Part shown: piece after piece, positions 28,042 to 36,049 of the stretch
Numbering within the stretch: position 1 is the first letter of the stretch
Layout: each line of letters begins with the position of its first letter
Origin: Chryseolinea sp.
Lineage (GTDB): Bacteria; Bacteroidota; Bacteroidia; Cytophagales; Cyclobacteriaceae
NCBI GenBank assembly: GCA_025923195.1
Contig: JAICGJ010000015.1
Span: 1-51,657 of the forward strand
Direction: 5' to 3'
DNA length: 51,657 nucleotides
Translations under genes and position numbers: made by a program
Notes under the pieces: generated by a model
What the model was told of the DNA's origin: nothing
Database searches by the model: none
What the model saw: the letters and a program-made list of their open reading frames with translations, nothing else

Positions 28042-28932
28042 CTACTCAGTTACCGGCATCATGAGCTTTTGCGAAACTAACCAATCGCTAAACCGGTCAA
28101 TCCAATTTTGCGTAGTGTTCGTTGGGTCGCCCATACCGAAACCGTGGCCACCTTTGCTAAACAGATGCATCTCTGCCGGTCGGCTAGCTGCGTGCCACTT
28201 GTTATACATTCTAATGGCATGAGATGCAAATCCAAACTCATCATCCTGGGCACAAAGAATATAGAGCGATGGGGCGTCTTCCCTTACACTGCCTAATATT
28301 GACTCAGGCAAATCCGCATAGACGGGCACAACAAAATCCGGCCGGGTAGAGGAAGTAAATTCAAAGGCAGTAGCAGCGGCGACCATACCTCCTGCGGAAA
28401 ATCCCATTATGCCGATCCGTTGAGGATCAATCTTGTATTTAGCTGCGTTATTTCGCACGTATTTCAGAGCTTGCCTTCCGTCCGCTATAGCGAGGGGAAT
28501 GATCGGTAGGCCTTCATCGTCCCACGCCTTTTTATCGTCCGCATTCAACATATCATCAAACGGATTGTCGCTGAGAATGTGAACGAGCCTGTACTTCAAA
28601 ACAAATACCGTTATACCTTTTTTTGTCAGCAACTTGGCTATGTTCGCGCCTTCATGATCAATTGCTAAAAAATGAAAACCTCCACCAGGGCACACGATGA
28701 CGGCAGTTCCATTTGAGGTTTCAGGCTTGGGTGAGAATACTGCTAATGTGGGATGAACCACATTGTAAACAGTCATAACGCCCATACTATTATTGTTATT
28801 GATTCCCTCTTTCCACGTCCAGTTTTCAGAACCAGGCGGTTTGTCGTCATACAATTGTACCTCCATAGATTGGCCGTTTACAACACTTGCTGTCCAAAAC
28901 AATATAATAAAGAGTACAACTTTTGTCATCAA
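28042..28932 (-). CDS. Secreted alpha/beta hydrolase (acetyl-xylan-esterase-like)
   Basis: This 296-residue protein has a signal peptide (1-20, ending VVNGQ) and an esterase-type alpha/beta-hydrolase fold. The oxyanion region is VIVCPGGGFHFLA; the nucleophile elbow GFSAGG puts Ser179 at the active site; an acidic residue at 230-231 (CAQDDEFG) and His263 (GGHGFGMG) complete the triad. The family acts on carbohydrate esters or small acyl esters, in the periplasm or at the surface. It is a single gene, with a long non-coding gap (396 bases) to the divergent DoxX-like gene. Confidence 0.85.
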   Translation of the reverse strand: MMTKVVLFIILFWTASVVNGQSMEVQLYDDKPPGSENWTWKEGINNNNSMGVMTVYNVVHPTLAVFSPKPETSNGTAVIVCPGGGFHFLAIDHEGANIAKLLTKKGITVFVLKYRLVHILSDNPFDDMLNADDKKAWDDEGLPIIPLAIADGRQALKYVRNNAAKYKIDPQRIGIMGFSAGGMVAAATAFEFTSSTRPDFVVPVYADLPESILGSVREDAPSLYILCAQDDEFGFASHAIRMYNKWHAASRPAEMHLFSKGGHGFGMGDPTNTTQNWIDRFSDWLVSQKLMMPVTE

Positions 28933-29328
28933 GTAGTTAATTACCGCTTAAAACATTAATAATAGCATGGGTCCTCGCTTCGAAAGGCCAACCGCCATAT
29001 GAGCCATACTTGCGAACACTTCGGGGGGCCTACAGAACGTTTCCCGCTAAATCGCCCACAAAATAAGAGGATTTGGGTATTCAACATGTCGTCAACTACA
29101 GCTTTTTAGGGGGCGTTATGCGACGAAAATCATGGGCAAACCATACGCCGGAGGTAGTTGTTATATACTGATAGACGATGATAAGTCATGCTAATGTTCC
29201 GCGATCTAAAGCCTGAGTCCGGACTTGCAGATATCGCGATGTGCTGACGGGTTATTGCCAAAATGAAGGAACGCTGAAAAAATTGTAACGGTTAGCATTT
29301 TAAAGAATCTAATTATAAAAATAGAATC
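28933..29328. other. Divergent intergenic region without recognised gene
   Basis: These 396 bases lie between divergent genes and must hold both promoters, but no convincing TTTG/TAnnTTTG pair was found. Only short reading frames are present and no repeat was recognised. Confidence 0.4.
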
Positions 29329-29751
29329 ATGGCAACGGTAACAACAAATTATGCTGGGCCCGCTTCAGAAGCAGTTTCCAGCAGAGTGGACCGTGTAAGA
29401 ACTATCTTATACTGGACGTATGGTCTCGTTCCAATTGTGGCGGGGGCGGACAAATTTTCTAATATTCTCACAGACTGGAGTCAATATCTCGCGCCTATAG
29501 TGACAGATATTATTCCACTGTCACCGCAGACCTTTATGAGTATTGTAGGTGTCATCGAAATCATCGCCGGAATTGTGGTCTTGATGAAACCGAGAATCGG
29601 AAGTCTTGTTGTCGGTTGCTGGCTTGTTGCTATTGCCATCAATCTTTTGCTGACGGGACAATACTTTGACGTCGCCGTGAGGGATATTGTGATGGCGATC
29701 GGTGCATTTTCGCTTTATATGTTGTCAAGTGAAAATCCTACAAAAACCTAA
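29329..29751 (+). CDS. DoxX-like small membrane protein
   Basis: This 140-residue protein has four predicted membrane helices (about 28-45, 60-78, 82-103 and 112-134). The first contains the DoxX-type pattern of a helix with GADKF, and the third ends at a GSLVVGCWLVAIAINLLLTG segment. DoxX/DoxD-like proteins are membrane components whose function in most bacteria is not established. It is a single gene followed by a dispersed hairpin repeat at 29804-29924. Confidence 0.65.
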   Translation: MATVTTNYAGPASEAVSSRVDRVRTILYWTYGLVPIVAGADKFSNILTDWSQYLAPIVTDIIPLSPQTFMSIVGVIEIIAGIVVLMKPRIGSLVVGCWLVAIAINLLLTGQYFDVAVRDIVMAIGAFSLYMLSSENPTKT

Positions 29752-29803
29752 CTAACAAATTGCCAGGAGCCAACTAAAAAGTCGAGCTGTAATTTACTCC
29801 GAC

Positions 29804-29924
29804 GAATTTTTATTGGAGCACCTTGGTGGTTTCTTGGTGTCTTTGCTTTGTGGCCTGATACCTTATTTTGCCACGGAGGCACCAGGACACGAAGAAATCA
29901 CCAAGTAGAATACTAATAAAATTT
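29804..29924. repeat. Dispersed hairpin repeat, copy 1
   Basis: An imperfect inverted repeat of about 120 bases. The left arm runs from AATTTTTATTGGAGCACCTT through TTTGTGGC (29804-29854); the right arm runs from GCCACGGAGGCACCAGGACA through TCACCAAG (29870-29905) to AATAAAATTT (29915-29924). The arms would fold into one long hairpin. It matches the element at 42133-42254 in reverse orientation. It sits between convergent genes and could also act as a bidirectional terminator. Confidence 0.75.
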
Positions 29925-29986
29925 GGCGTAATTCTTAGGGAAAAACTTTATAGTCAGCCCCTTCCTTTTAGCTCAAACTCCGGGCG

Positions 29987-32900
29987 TTAGCTTTGCACCG
30001 CTAATAAATATTTAAGCAGCGCATTAAATTCCTCCTGCGAAAGCACTTTGCCAAAGTGATCGGGCATCAACGTATACTTTGAGATCTTTTGCTCAGCGAT
30101 CGTATTCTTTGGAACTGAAAATTCTTTGCCGCTCATATCTGCGAAAACGATTACCTCACCCTCTTCACGTCGGAACAATCCGCTCATAACTTTTCCGTCC
30201 TTTAATGTGATTGTATAATTTCTGAACGCTTCAGACACATTGCGATTTGGATCCAGGATTTTTTCGGCTAAGGCACGCGGTCCCCATTTCCCGACACCGT
30301 CAAGCTGCGGCCCAATTGCACCCCCCTCGTTTTGAATCGTATGACAGGCTGAACAATTCCTGCTAAATACCATCTTTCCTGAATCCATTGACGGTGGCTC
30401 CGTGATACCACTAAATCCTATTAGCCAGGTGTCAATCAGCGTCTGCCTCTCCTTGCTGATGGGTTCAAGGCTGGCGGTTATAGCCTCAAATTCCCTTTGA
30501 TGCTTCCTGGAGATATTCAAAAGTAGCCTCTCCTCCACCTTGGGTTCAATAAGCGTACGGGGCAGTAATTCACCTTTCCTGACTTTTGTAAAAATAACCT
30601 CTTTGCCTTCGGGTGTACCAGCGAGTGCCATCACGATGTCTGGCTGCAGATCAGGCGGGGCGTTGGTGACGTCAGCTAAGACCTTATTGACGGCAGGCCC
30701 TGAGAACTCACCCAACACTGAGGCTACACGCCGTTTGAGTTGAGAATCAACTGTATCGTTAAGAATTCTGCCCGCCAGCATGGCATGTTTTTCAGTGTCT
30801 AAAATCAACAGCGACCTCAATGCTGAAACTTTTATTTCAATATCGGCAGTGGACCCAGGTTCCACAAAAGATAGTAGCTTAGGCTCAAGGTTTCCGATCT
30901 TGTACTTACCCGCGAGATCAGCAGCGAATTTCTGCCTGGCTATATCTTCTGGCGATTCTGCATTTGATTCGGGTGGATATTTTTTAAGTAAAGCCACTGC
31001 CAGACCAGTACCCCATCCCTGTAGTTGTGAACCTTCCTTAAGCCCGCGCCGCGCGATGCCCTGGTGAAGGCCTTTGAAGGCTATAAACTCAGCGTCAACA
31101 TTATTGGATGTACCTGACCTTGCAGTATTAATCACCTTATCCAACTGCTGGGATGGAATATACCTGGCGAGATGCTCATATAAACGTGTTAACCGTTCCC
31201 CTTTTTCGGATGTCTTGCCGATATGATTGGCCAGGAAAACAGCTGCCTCCGCTGATGGAACTCCAAGTAATACATCAACAATATAATCGGCTTCCTTTGG
31301 TTGCCATTCTTTCGCGACCGCTGCTTTCATTAACGCGTCGTTCCTTAGAAGATTTCTCAATACGAGGCGGGTGGTATAAATCTGATGGGTATCGTAGTCT
31401 GGAACATCTCCCCGTTCCGACAACGCTAGTTGCAAGGAGGGCATGGTGGCGAATTTGACCAGCAATTCCGTTGCTGCCCTCTTTACATGAGGATCCTTAT
31501 CATCCAGGGATTTGCTTACCAGATCAAAGAAGGATGCCTCAAGCGAATCCTTCTCCGCCAGGATGCGCATGCTGTGTAACCTTATAACGGGCTCACTGTG
31601 CGCCATCGATTTCAGTATCAAATCGTTTGGTAAGGCATCGAGCCGATGCAACACCCAAAGGCCATGGATGTATGCGCGGGGGCTGACATCTTTGCCTCTG
31701 ACGAGATTCATCAAGCCATCTATTGATGCTTTCCCGATCCTGTCAGCCAGTTGATCCGCCGCCGACATCCTGACTACGAGGTTATCGGCGTCAAGTGTCG
31801 ATAACAGACGATCCACAGGCGCAGAGGTCAGGTCGCTAACGTCGTTGTGATCACCTTTATACGTGATTCTCCATATCCGTCCCCTGATCTTGTCACGCTT
31901 GGGATGGTTAAGAGGAACTTCATAGTGGCCGATGATGCTATTATAAAAATCGGCGATATATAACGCACCGTCAGGCCCCAACTTAATGTCTACTGGACGG
32001 AACCATGGATCTTCGCTCAGCACAAACTCTTCCTCAAGCTTGCCCACCGGCGAAGATCCTTTGAACGTAAATGAATTCCTGTATACGCGGGAAGCTACAG
32101 CATCACCGATATAAAAATTACTCCGGTATTCTTCCGGGTATTTCACATCGGCATAGTATGCTATTCCAGCTAGCGCGGTCGCCTCACGCTCCAATGGTTT
32201 CATATCCGGCGCAAAGCCCATTGCTTCCTCTTTACCCCATTGGGTGTAATCGGCATCACGGATCAATTGATACAAGGGCGACGTATGACAATCGGTTGAA
32301 TATAGATATCCGAGCTCATCATATGCGAGCCCGAAGGGATTGATCCGGCCATGTGTGAAGTGTTCCACGCGGCTGCCGTCGGGACGAAAGCGAAACGTGT
32401 TTCCTGAAATCATCCTGATGGAATCCCCATCCGCGCCAGCAACGGTTGACCGGTTCGTGAAGCCGTGGCATGCATGTATCCAACCATCAAATCCGCGGAT
32501 GAAATTGTTCACCATTCCATGTGTGTCGCGATGCTCAAACGGTCCGAATAAAACCTTTTTTGAATCCGCCTTTCCATCGCCGTTGCTGTCAGTAAACCGG
32601 TAGACATTGGGTATACTGTAGGCAACTGCCCCGTCATTGAGCGGCAATATGCCGATAGGAATATTTAACGTATCACTAAAATGTGTGAACCGATCGGCTT
32701 TTCCATCGTGATCTGAGTCTTCGAGAATGGTTATCCTGTCGGAACCCTTTCCTGCGGAGGCAGCAAACGGATATTCGAAGGATTGTGTAACCCACATCCG
32801 CCCTTTGGCATCAAAAGTAAGGTTGATGGGTTTTCCGATATCCGGCTCCGACGCATACAGTTCTATCTCAAAGCCTGGAGGAAGTTTGAATCCGGACTGT

Positions 32901-33067
32901 TCGTCTTGCGGTGTCCGCGCCTCCGTCGAGCGGATATGTTCGCTAAACTTCTTTCCGCTGAAGCGCGTATCCGTCTCGCCATCTACATCCGAACTTTTCT
33001 GTTTGCATCCGGCAAGAATAAACAATCCAGCCCAAAAAACTAGAATTGAGATCTTATTGATGTACAT
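29987..33067 (-). CDS. PVC-type cytochrome c / propeller / HEAT lipoprotein (third copy)
   Basis: This 1026-residue exported protein has a lipoprotein signal with LAGC (Cys21). Residues about 55-420 form a dehydrogenase-like propeller (PPGFEIELYASEPDIG, KGRMWVTQSFEYPFA, GPDGALYIADFYNSIIGHYE); about 425-860 are HEAT-type helical repeats; the C-terminus is a PVC-type heme-binding domain with Cys905, Cys908 and His909 (CSACH) followed by GEGG-like NEGGAIGPQLDG. It resembles the two cytochromes in the 10-23 kb cluster but lacks the SGNH domain of the 1056-residue one and has a longer HEAT region. It is preceded at 36 bases by an FG-GAP protein gene on the same strand, so they form a likely pair. 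Confidence 0.82.
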   Translation of the reverse strand: MYINKISILVFWAGLFILAGCKQKSSDVDGETDTRFSGKKFSEHIRSTEARTPQDEQSGFKLPPGFEIELYASEPDIGKPINLTFDAKGRMWVTQSFEYPFAASAGKGSDRITILEDSDHDGKADRFTHFSDTLNIPIGILPLNDGAVAYSIPNVYRFTDSNGDGKADSKKVLFGPFEHRDTHGMVNNFIRGFDGWIHACHGFTNRSTVAGADGDSIRMISGNTFRFRPDGSRVEHFTHGRINPFGLAYDELGYLYSTDCHTSPLYQLIRDADYTQWGKEEAMGFAPDMKPLEREATALAGIAYYADVKYPEEYRSNFYIGDAVASRVYRNSFTFKGSSPVGKLEEEFVLSEDPWFRPVDIKLGPDGALYIADFYNSIIGHYEVPLNHPKRDKIRGRIWRITYKGDHNDVSDLTSAPVDRLLSTLDADNLVVRMSAADQLADRIGKASIDGLMNLVRGKDVSPRAYIHGLWVLHRLDALPNDLILKSMAHSEPVIRLHSMRILAEKDSLEASFFDLVSKSLDDKDPHVKRAATELLVKFATMPSLQLALSERGDVPDYDTHQIYTTRLVLRNLLRNDALMKAAVAKEWQPKEADYIVDVLLGVPSAEAAVFLANHIGKTSEKGERLTRLYEHLARYIPSQQLDKVINTARSGTSNNVDAEFIAFKGLHQGIARRGLKEGSQLQGWGTGLAVALLKKYPPESNAESPEDIARQKFAADLAGKYKIGNLEPKLLSFVEPGSTADIEIKVSALRSLLILDTEKHAMLAGRILNDTVDSQLKRRVASVLGEFSGPAVNKVLADVTNAPPDLQPDIVMALAGTPEGKEVIFTKVRKGELLPRTLIEPKVEERLLLNISRKHQREFEAITASLEPISKERQTLIDTWLIGFSGITEPPSMDSGKMVFSRNCSACHTIQNEGGAIGPQLDGVGKWGPRALAEKILDPNRNVSEAFRNYTITLKDGKVMSGLFRREEGEVIVFADMSGKEFSVPKNTIAEQKISKYTLMPDHFGKVLSQEEFNALLKYLLAVQS

Positions 33068-33103
33068 CTGTTAATTATTTGATTGGTTGAACACTTCATT
33101 TTA

Positions 33104-34309
33104 TTAAGGGCTCTTCTTCTTCTTTACATTCTCAAATAAGAAGACACCCTTTTTATTGGATACTACAACGTCAACTAGTCCATCTCTCGTCATATCCTCC
33201 ATAATAAAATTCAGTCCCGCTCCTGAATTGTCGTCTATCTCGTGCTGTTCCCACGAAGGGTTGTTTCCTGGTTTAAATTCGAACCAGGCTAATACCGGCG
33301 GATCGTAGGTCCCGGGATCAGTATTGGTATCATTGTGCGCAAAAAAACGTTTACCAGTAACCAGGTCCGGGTGACCGTCGAGATTAATATCAATGAGCAC
33401 GGACGAATGAGTTTGAGAAATTGATTTGCTGATTTCGTGGCGTTTCCAGATATCCATACCGTTAGAATCCTTAACCTGTTCATGCCACCAGATTCCATAT
33501 CGATGCGCTGACGCGCTGAGGACATCATTCCGTCCATCGCCGTTAACATCCAAGACGTGCATGTGCGAACAATCTTCTCCTAAATCAGCTCCATGAAAGG
33601 TCCATTCTGGCTGGGATGGATTAGCTGGCGCTTCCCACCAGCCTGATTTGATGATCACATCTTTGCGTCCATCATTGTTGATGTCCCCAAAACCCAGACC
33701 GTGCGAAAAGATATCGGTCCCGGGCGCATTAGTGGTGCTGATGGAAATCCGTTCCCAGTTAGTAGACCCCTGCGTCACTGGCGCCCGCAGCCATACCATT
33801 TGTTTCGCCTTTGAATCTGCACACAAGATATCTTTCCTTCCATCGCCATCAATATCTTCAAAACCGGGTGATTCGTTACCAATCCCTACAGCTTCGGAAA
33901 TAATATGCTTTTTCCAATGTTGTCCAGTATTTCTTGGATTCTCATACCAAGAACCGGCCGTTCCGGGAAATCCTATGATGATAAGATCTATCCAGCCATC
34001 AAGGTTAACGTCGAGACTGAAATTAAGAAAAGAGTCGCTGTACTCCTTTGCCGGATTAAATGATTTGCCTTCGTAGATTTCATGCCTTTTCCAGTCAGGC
34101 GCTTCAAACCAGAAAGCTCCCGCGAAGACATCAGTCTTACCGTCCTTATTAACATCTCCCACGGCTACTCCCTCAGAAAGGAACTCATTTGTCAATGTAT
34201 GTTTCTTAAATTCTAACGGAGCTTTCTGCGATGACTGACTCCAACAGGCATTGCAGACGAAGAGAATCAGACAAACAAGTGGTATAGTCTTATTTTTGAG
34301 GATTATCAT
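33104..34309 (-). CDS. FG-GAP/VCBS repeat protein, secreted
   Basis: From ATG 34309 this is a 401-residue secreted protein with signal peptide (CNACWSQS). It holds seven D-x-N/D-x-DG-x-x-D calcium-binding-type repeats, for example DVNKDGKTD, DVNLDGWID, DIDGDGRKD, DINNDGRKD, DVNGDGRND, DINLDGHPD and DMTRDGLVD, spaced evenly; this fits a seven-bladed FG-GAP beta-propeller. Such proteins bind ligands or carbohydrates, often at the cell surface. It precedes the PVC-type cytochrome gene by 36 bases, so a joint surface role is likely. An upstream in-frame Met at 34345 adds 12 residues before the signal and is less likely. Confidence 0.85.
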   Translation of the reverse strand: MIILKNKTIPLVCLILFVCNACWSQSSQKAPLEFKKHTLTNEFLSEGVAVGDVNKDGKTDVFAGAFWFEAPDWKRHEIYEGKSFNPAKEYSDSFLNFSLDVNLDGWIDLIIIGFPGTAGSWYENPRNTGQHWKKHIISEAVGIGNESPGFEDIDGDGRKDILCADSKAKQMVWLRAPVTQGSTNWERISISTTNAPGTDIFSHGLGFGDINNDGRKDVIIKSGWWEAPANPSQPEWTFHGADLGEDCSHMHVLDVNGDGRNDVLSASAHRYGIWWHEQVKDSNGMDIWKRHEISKSISQTHSSVLIDINLDGHPDLVTGKRFFAHNDTNTDPGTYDPPVLAWFEFKPGNNPSWEQHEIDDNSGAGLNFIMEDMTRDGLVDVVVSNKKGVFLFENVKKKKSP

Positions 34310-34536
34310 GGCATAATTTTCATTAAAAACTTTCAGGAAGAACATCGCACGTGACCGACATCAAATGTTGCAATTCATAGTCTAATTTAAAAATGGTTTC
34401 TGACATTCGACTTATATTCTATGGTCCATTCTACCATCTTTCTTCCCTAAGAAGAGTCTTCGCGTCAAATATTGATCGCCTGCCTGCAAAGGCGTGATGC
34501 TTTTGATTAGTTTAGTGTACCTCGTTAATAATTCTT

Positions 34537-35076
34537 ATGAAGATCAAGATTGGGTTCATTTGGCTTGTCACCTTTGTATTGGTAATTACAGGATGCAATG
34601 ATGATGACAAAAAAATCAGGTTCGAGGGAATTATTCTTACGGATGACACTGGAGCCAGCCTGGGCACAAAGGGGTCAATAGACCTGAATGACTGGCAGCA
34701 GGACGACAAATTGCCAGATGAGATACTTGCTATGATGGATGTTCAACACGGGGAAGACTTGTCTGATACGGACTATGCACTTCTTGAAATAGTGGGGTTT
34801 CCCAACCCCTGCAACGAAATTGCCAGGGTAAATTTTGTCATAACGGGTGGTCCATGCCTGCTAAAAATTGTAGTGGTGAATGAACAACTCCAGATGTTAT
34901 ACCGGTCTGTTAAATTGGTAACGGGCGACAACCATGTATTTGATTTTTCGGATGAAGGAAAATTCCCCGATCAATCTATCGTTAGAGTATATTATAGCTT
35001 TTCAACCGAAGAAGACCCTGACTTCTATGTTGGTCATGGCGACTTTTGGATTTGTCGGAGTGGAAACTGCAATTAG
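34537..35076 (+). CDS. Hypothetical lipoprotein
   Basis: This 179-residue protein has a clear lipoprotein signal (VITGC, Cys20) followed by an acidic run (NDDDKK). The rest is strand-rich with a small fold around VGFPNPCNEIARVNFVI, and has four further cysteines (in NPC, GGPC and the terminal WICRSGNCN), two of which are close at the C-terminus and might form a disulfide. I do not recognise the family. The middle section FPNPCNEIARVNF vaguely recalls the FPNP motif at the start of type IX secretion C-terminal domains, but no such domain is complete. It is a single gene, convergent with the SMR gene. Confidence 0.7.
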   Translation: MKIKIGFIWLVTFVLVITGCNDDDKKIRFEGIILTDDTGASLGTKGSIDLNDWQQDDKLPDEILAMMDVQHGEDLSDTDYALLEIVGFPNPCNEIARVNFVITGGPCLLKIVVVNEQLQMLYRSVKLVTGDNHVFDFSDEGKFPDQSIVRVYYSFSTEEDPDFYVGHGDFWICRSGNCN

Positions 35077-35131
35077 TAAAATTGTTTTGTATGGATTGGG
35101 AAAGAATATCAAGTCAACCTCCCGTGACGGG

Positions 35132-35458
35132 TTAATGTGTTACAATTTTTAATCCGATGATTGACGCAATCAAAGTGGCTATGAAAAAAAGTCTCCAAAA
35201 TTCGGCTGGCTCCTTGAAGAATATTATGCCTACAAGTACCGTCCCTACCGCGCCAATGCCGGTCCACACGGCATAGGCTGTCCCAATGGGTAGTTCCTGG
35301 GTAGCCTTTACAAGCAAGTACATACTGACGGCAAGGCAAACCAAAAAGCCAAGGTACCAATAGGTGGCGGTCGATCCGGTGGATTCCTTGGCTTTCCCGA
35401 GGCAAGCGGCAAAACCTACCTCAAAAAGTCCGGCGATAACTAACAAAATCCAGTTCAT
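35132..35458 (-). CDS. SMR-family exporter, guanidinium exporter (SugE/Gdx) type
   Basis: From ATG 35458 this is a 108-residue four-helix protein. The conserved glutamate of the family is Glu13 (AGLFEVGFA), and the signature TAYAVWTGIGAVGT around residue 58 marks the SugE/Gdx subgroup rather than the EmrE multidrug group. Gdx proteins export guanidinium ion in exchange for protons. The longer frame to 35485 adds nine residues that do not belong to the helix. It is convergent with the lipoprotein gene; a small GC-rich hairpin lies at its end. No guanidine riboswitch pattern was recognised upstream. Confidence 0.85.
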   Translation of the reverse strand: MNWILLVIAGLFEVGFAACLGKAKESTGSTATYWYLGFLVCLAVSMYLLVKATQELPIGTAYAVWTGIGAVGTVLVGIIFFKEPAEFWRLFFIATLIASIIGLKIVTH

Positions 35459-35652
35459 ATCCTTGGTCGAATAGGTGAGGTACACATGTCCTGCGATAAA
35501 AATACGAAGCCGGTAGAAGACCCGCTAGCCTGAGAAAATAAGTTTATTCGTTCCATCAACATGGAGATTATCTCCAAACTTCTAAAAACCAAATAAGAAC
35601 CATGCCACTTGAAGGAACCAACCCTTGAGTAGGCAATGCGCGATTAATCTGC

Positions 35653-35682
35653 AATATTTTGATGATATGTTTTACAAATATT
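35653..35682. promoter_or_regulatory. Candidate operator for the PadR-type regulator
   Basis: AATATTTTG (35653-35661) and CAAATATT (35675-35682) form an imperfect inverted repeat in the AT-rich region 41 bases upstream of the PadR gene. Autoregulation is common in that family, so this is a reasonable operator candidate, though AT-rich palindromes also arise by chance. Confidence 0.25.
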
Positions 35683-35722
35683 AATAATATAATTACATTT
35701 AGTAAATAAGTAACTCGAAGCT

Positions 35723-36049
35723 ATGAATTATCAGCTTGGCAATCTTGAAGAAACCGTCCTGCTTATTGCATTATATTTGGATGAAGTGTATGGGGTCTCG
35801 GTAGCTGAAGAGTACAAAAAGCAAACGGGTCACGGGATATCTGTTCCCGCGATTCACACGGTTCTCAGAAGATTGGAAGGCAAAGGATTGTTAAGATCCG
35901 GGATGGGAGAATCTAGCCCAGAGCGCGGCGGTAGACGCAAACGACTATATCAAGCCACCACATACGGACTCAATCTAATCCGTGAAGTCAGAAAAGATCG
36001 CATTCGCTTGTGGTCAAAAATTCCAGCATTGAAATTAGACAAGGGGTGA
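35723..36049 (+). CDS. PadR family transcriptional regulator
   Basis: This 108-residue winged-helix protein has the PadR N-terminal domain (LGNLEETVLLIALYL, then YGVSVAEEYKKQTGHGISVPAIHTVLRRLEGKGLL), with a wing ending in GRRKRLYQATTYGLNL and a short C-terminal helix. Members usually act as repressors that respond to small molecules or antibiotics. The stop codon TGA shares its last base with the ATG of the following permease gene, with an AGGGG upstream, so translation is coupled and the regulator almost certainly controls this permease. Confidence 0.92.
   Translation: MNYQLGNLEETVLLIALYLDEVYGVSVAEEYKKQTGHGISVPAIHTVLRRLEGKGLLRSGMGESSPERGGRRKRLYQATTYGLNLIREVRKDRIRLWSKIPALKLDKG

Noticed and set aside
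35459-35722. Guanidine riboswitch upstream of the SMR exporter gene
   Set aside because: No conserved riboswitch core could be read; a small imperfect hairpin near 35503-35530 is not enough.
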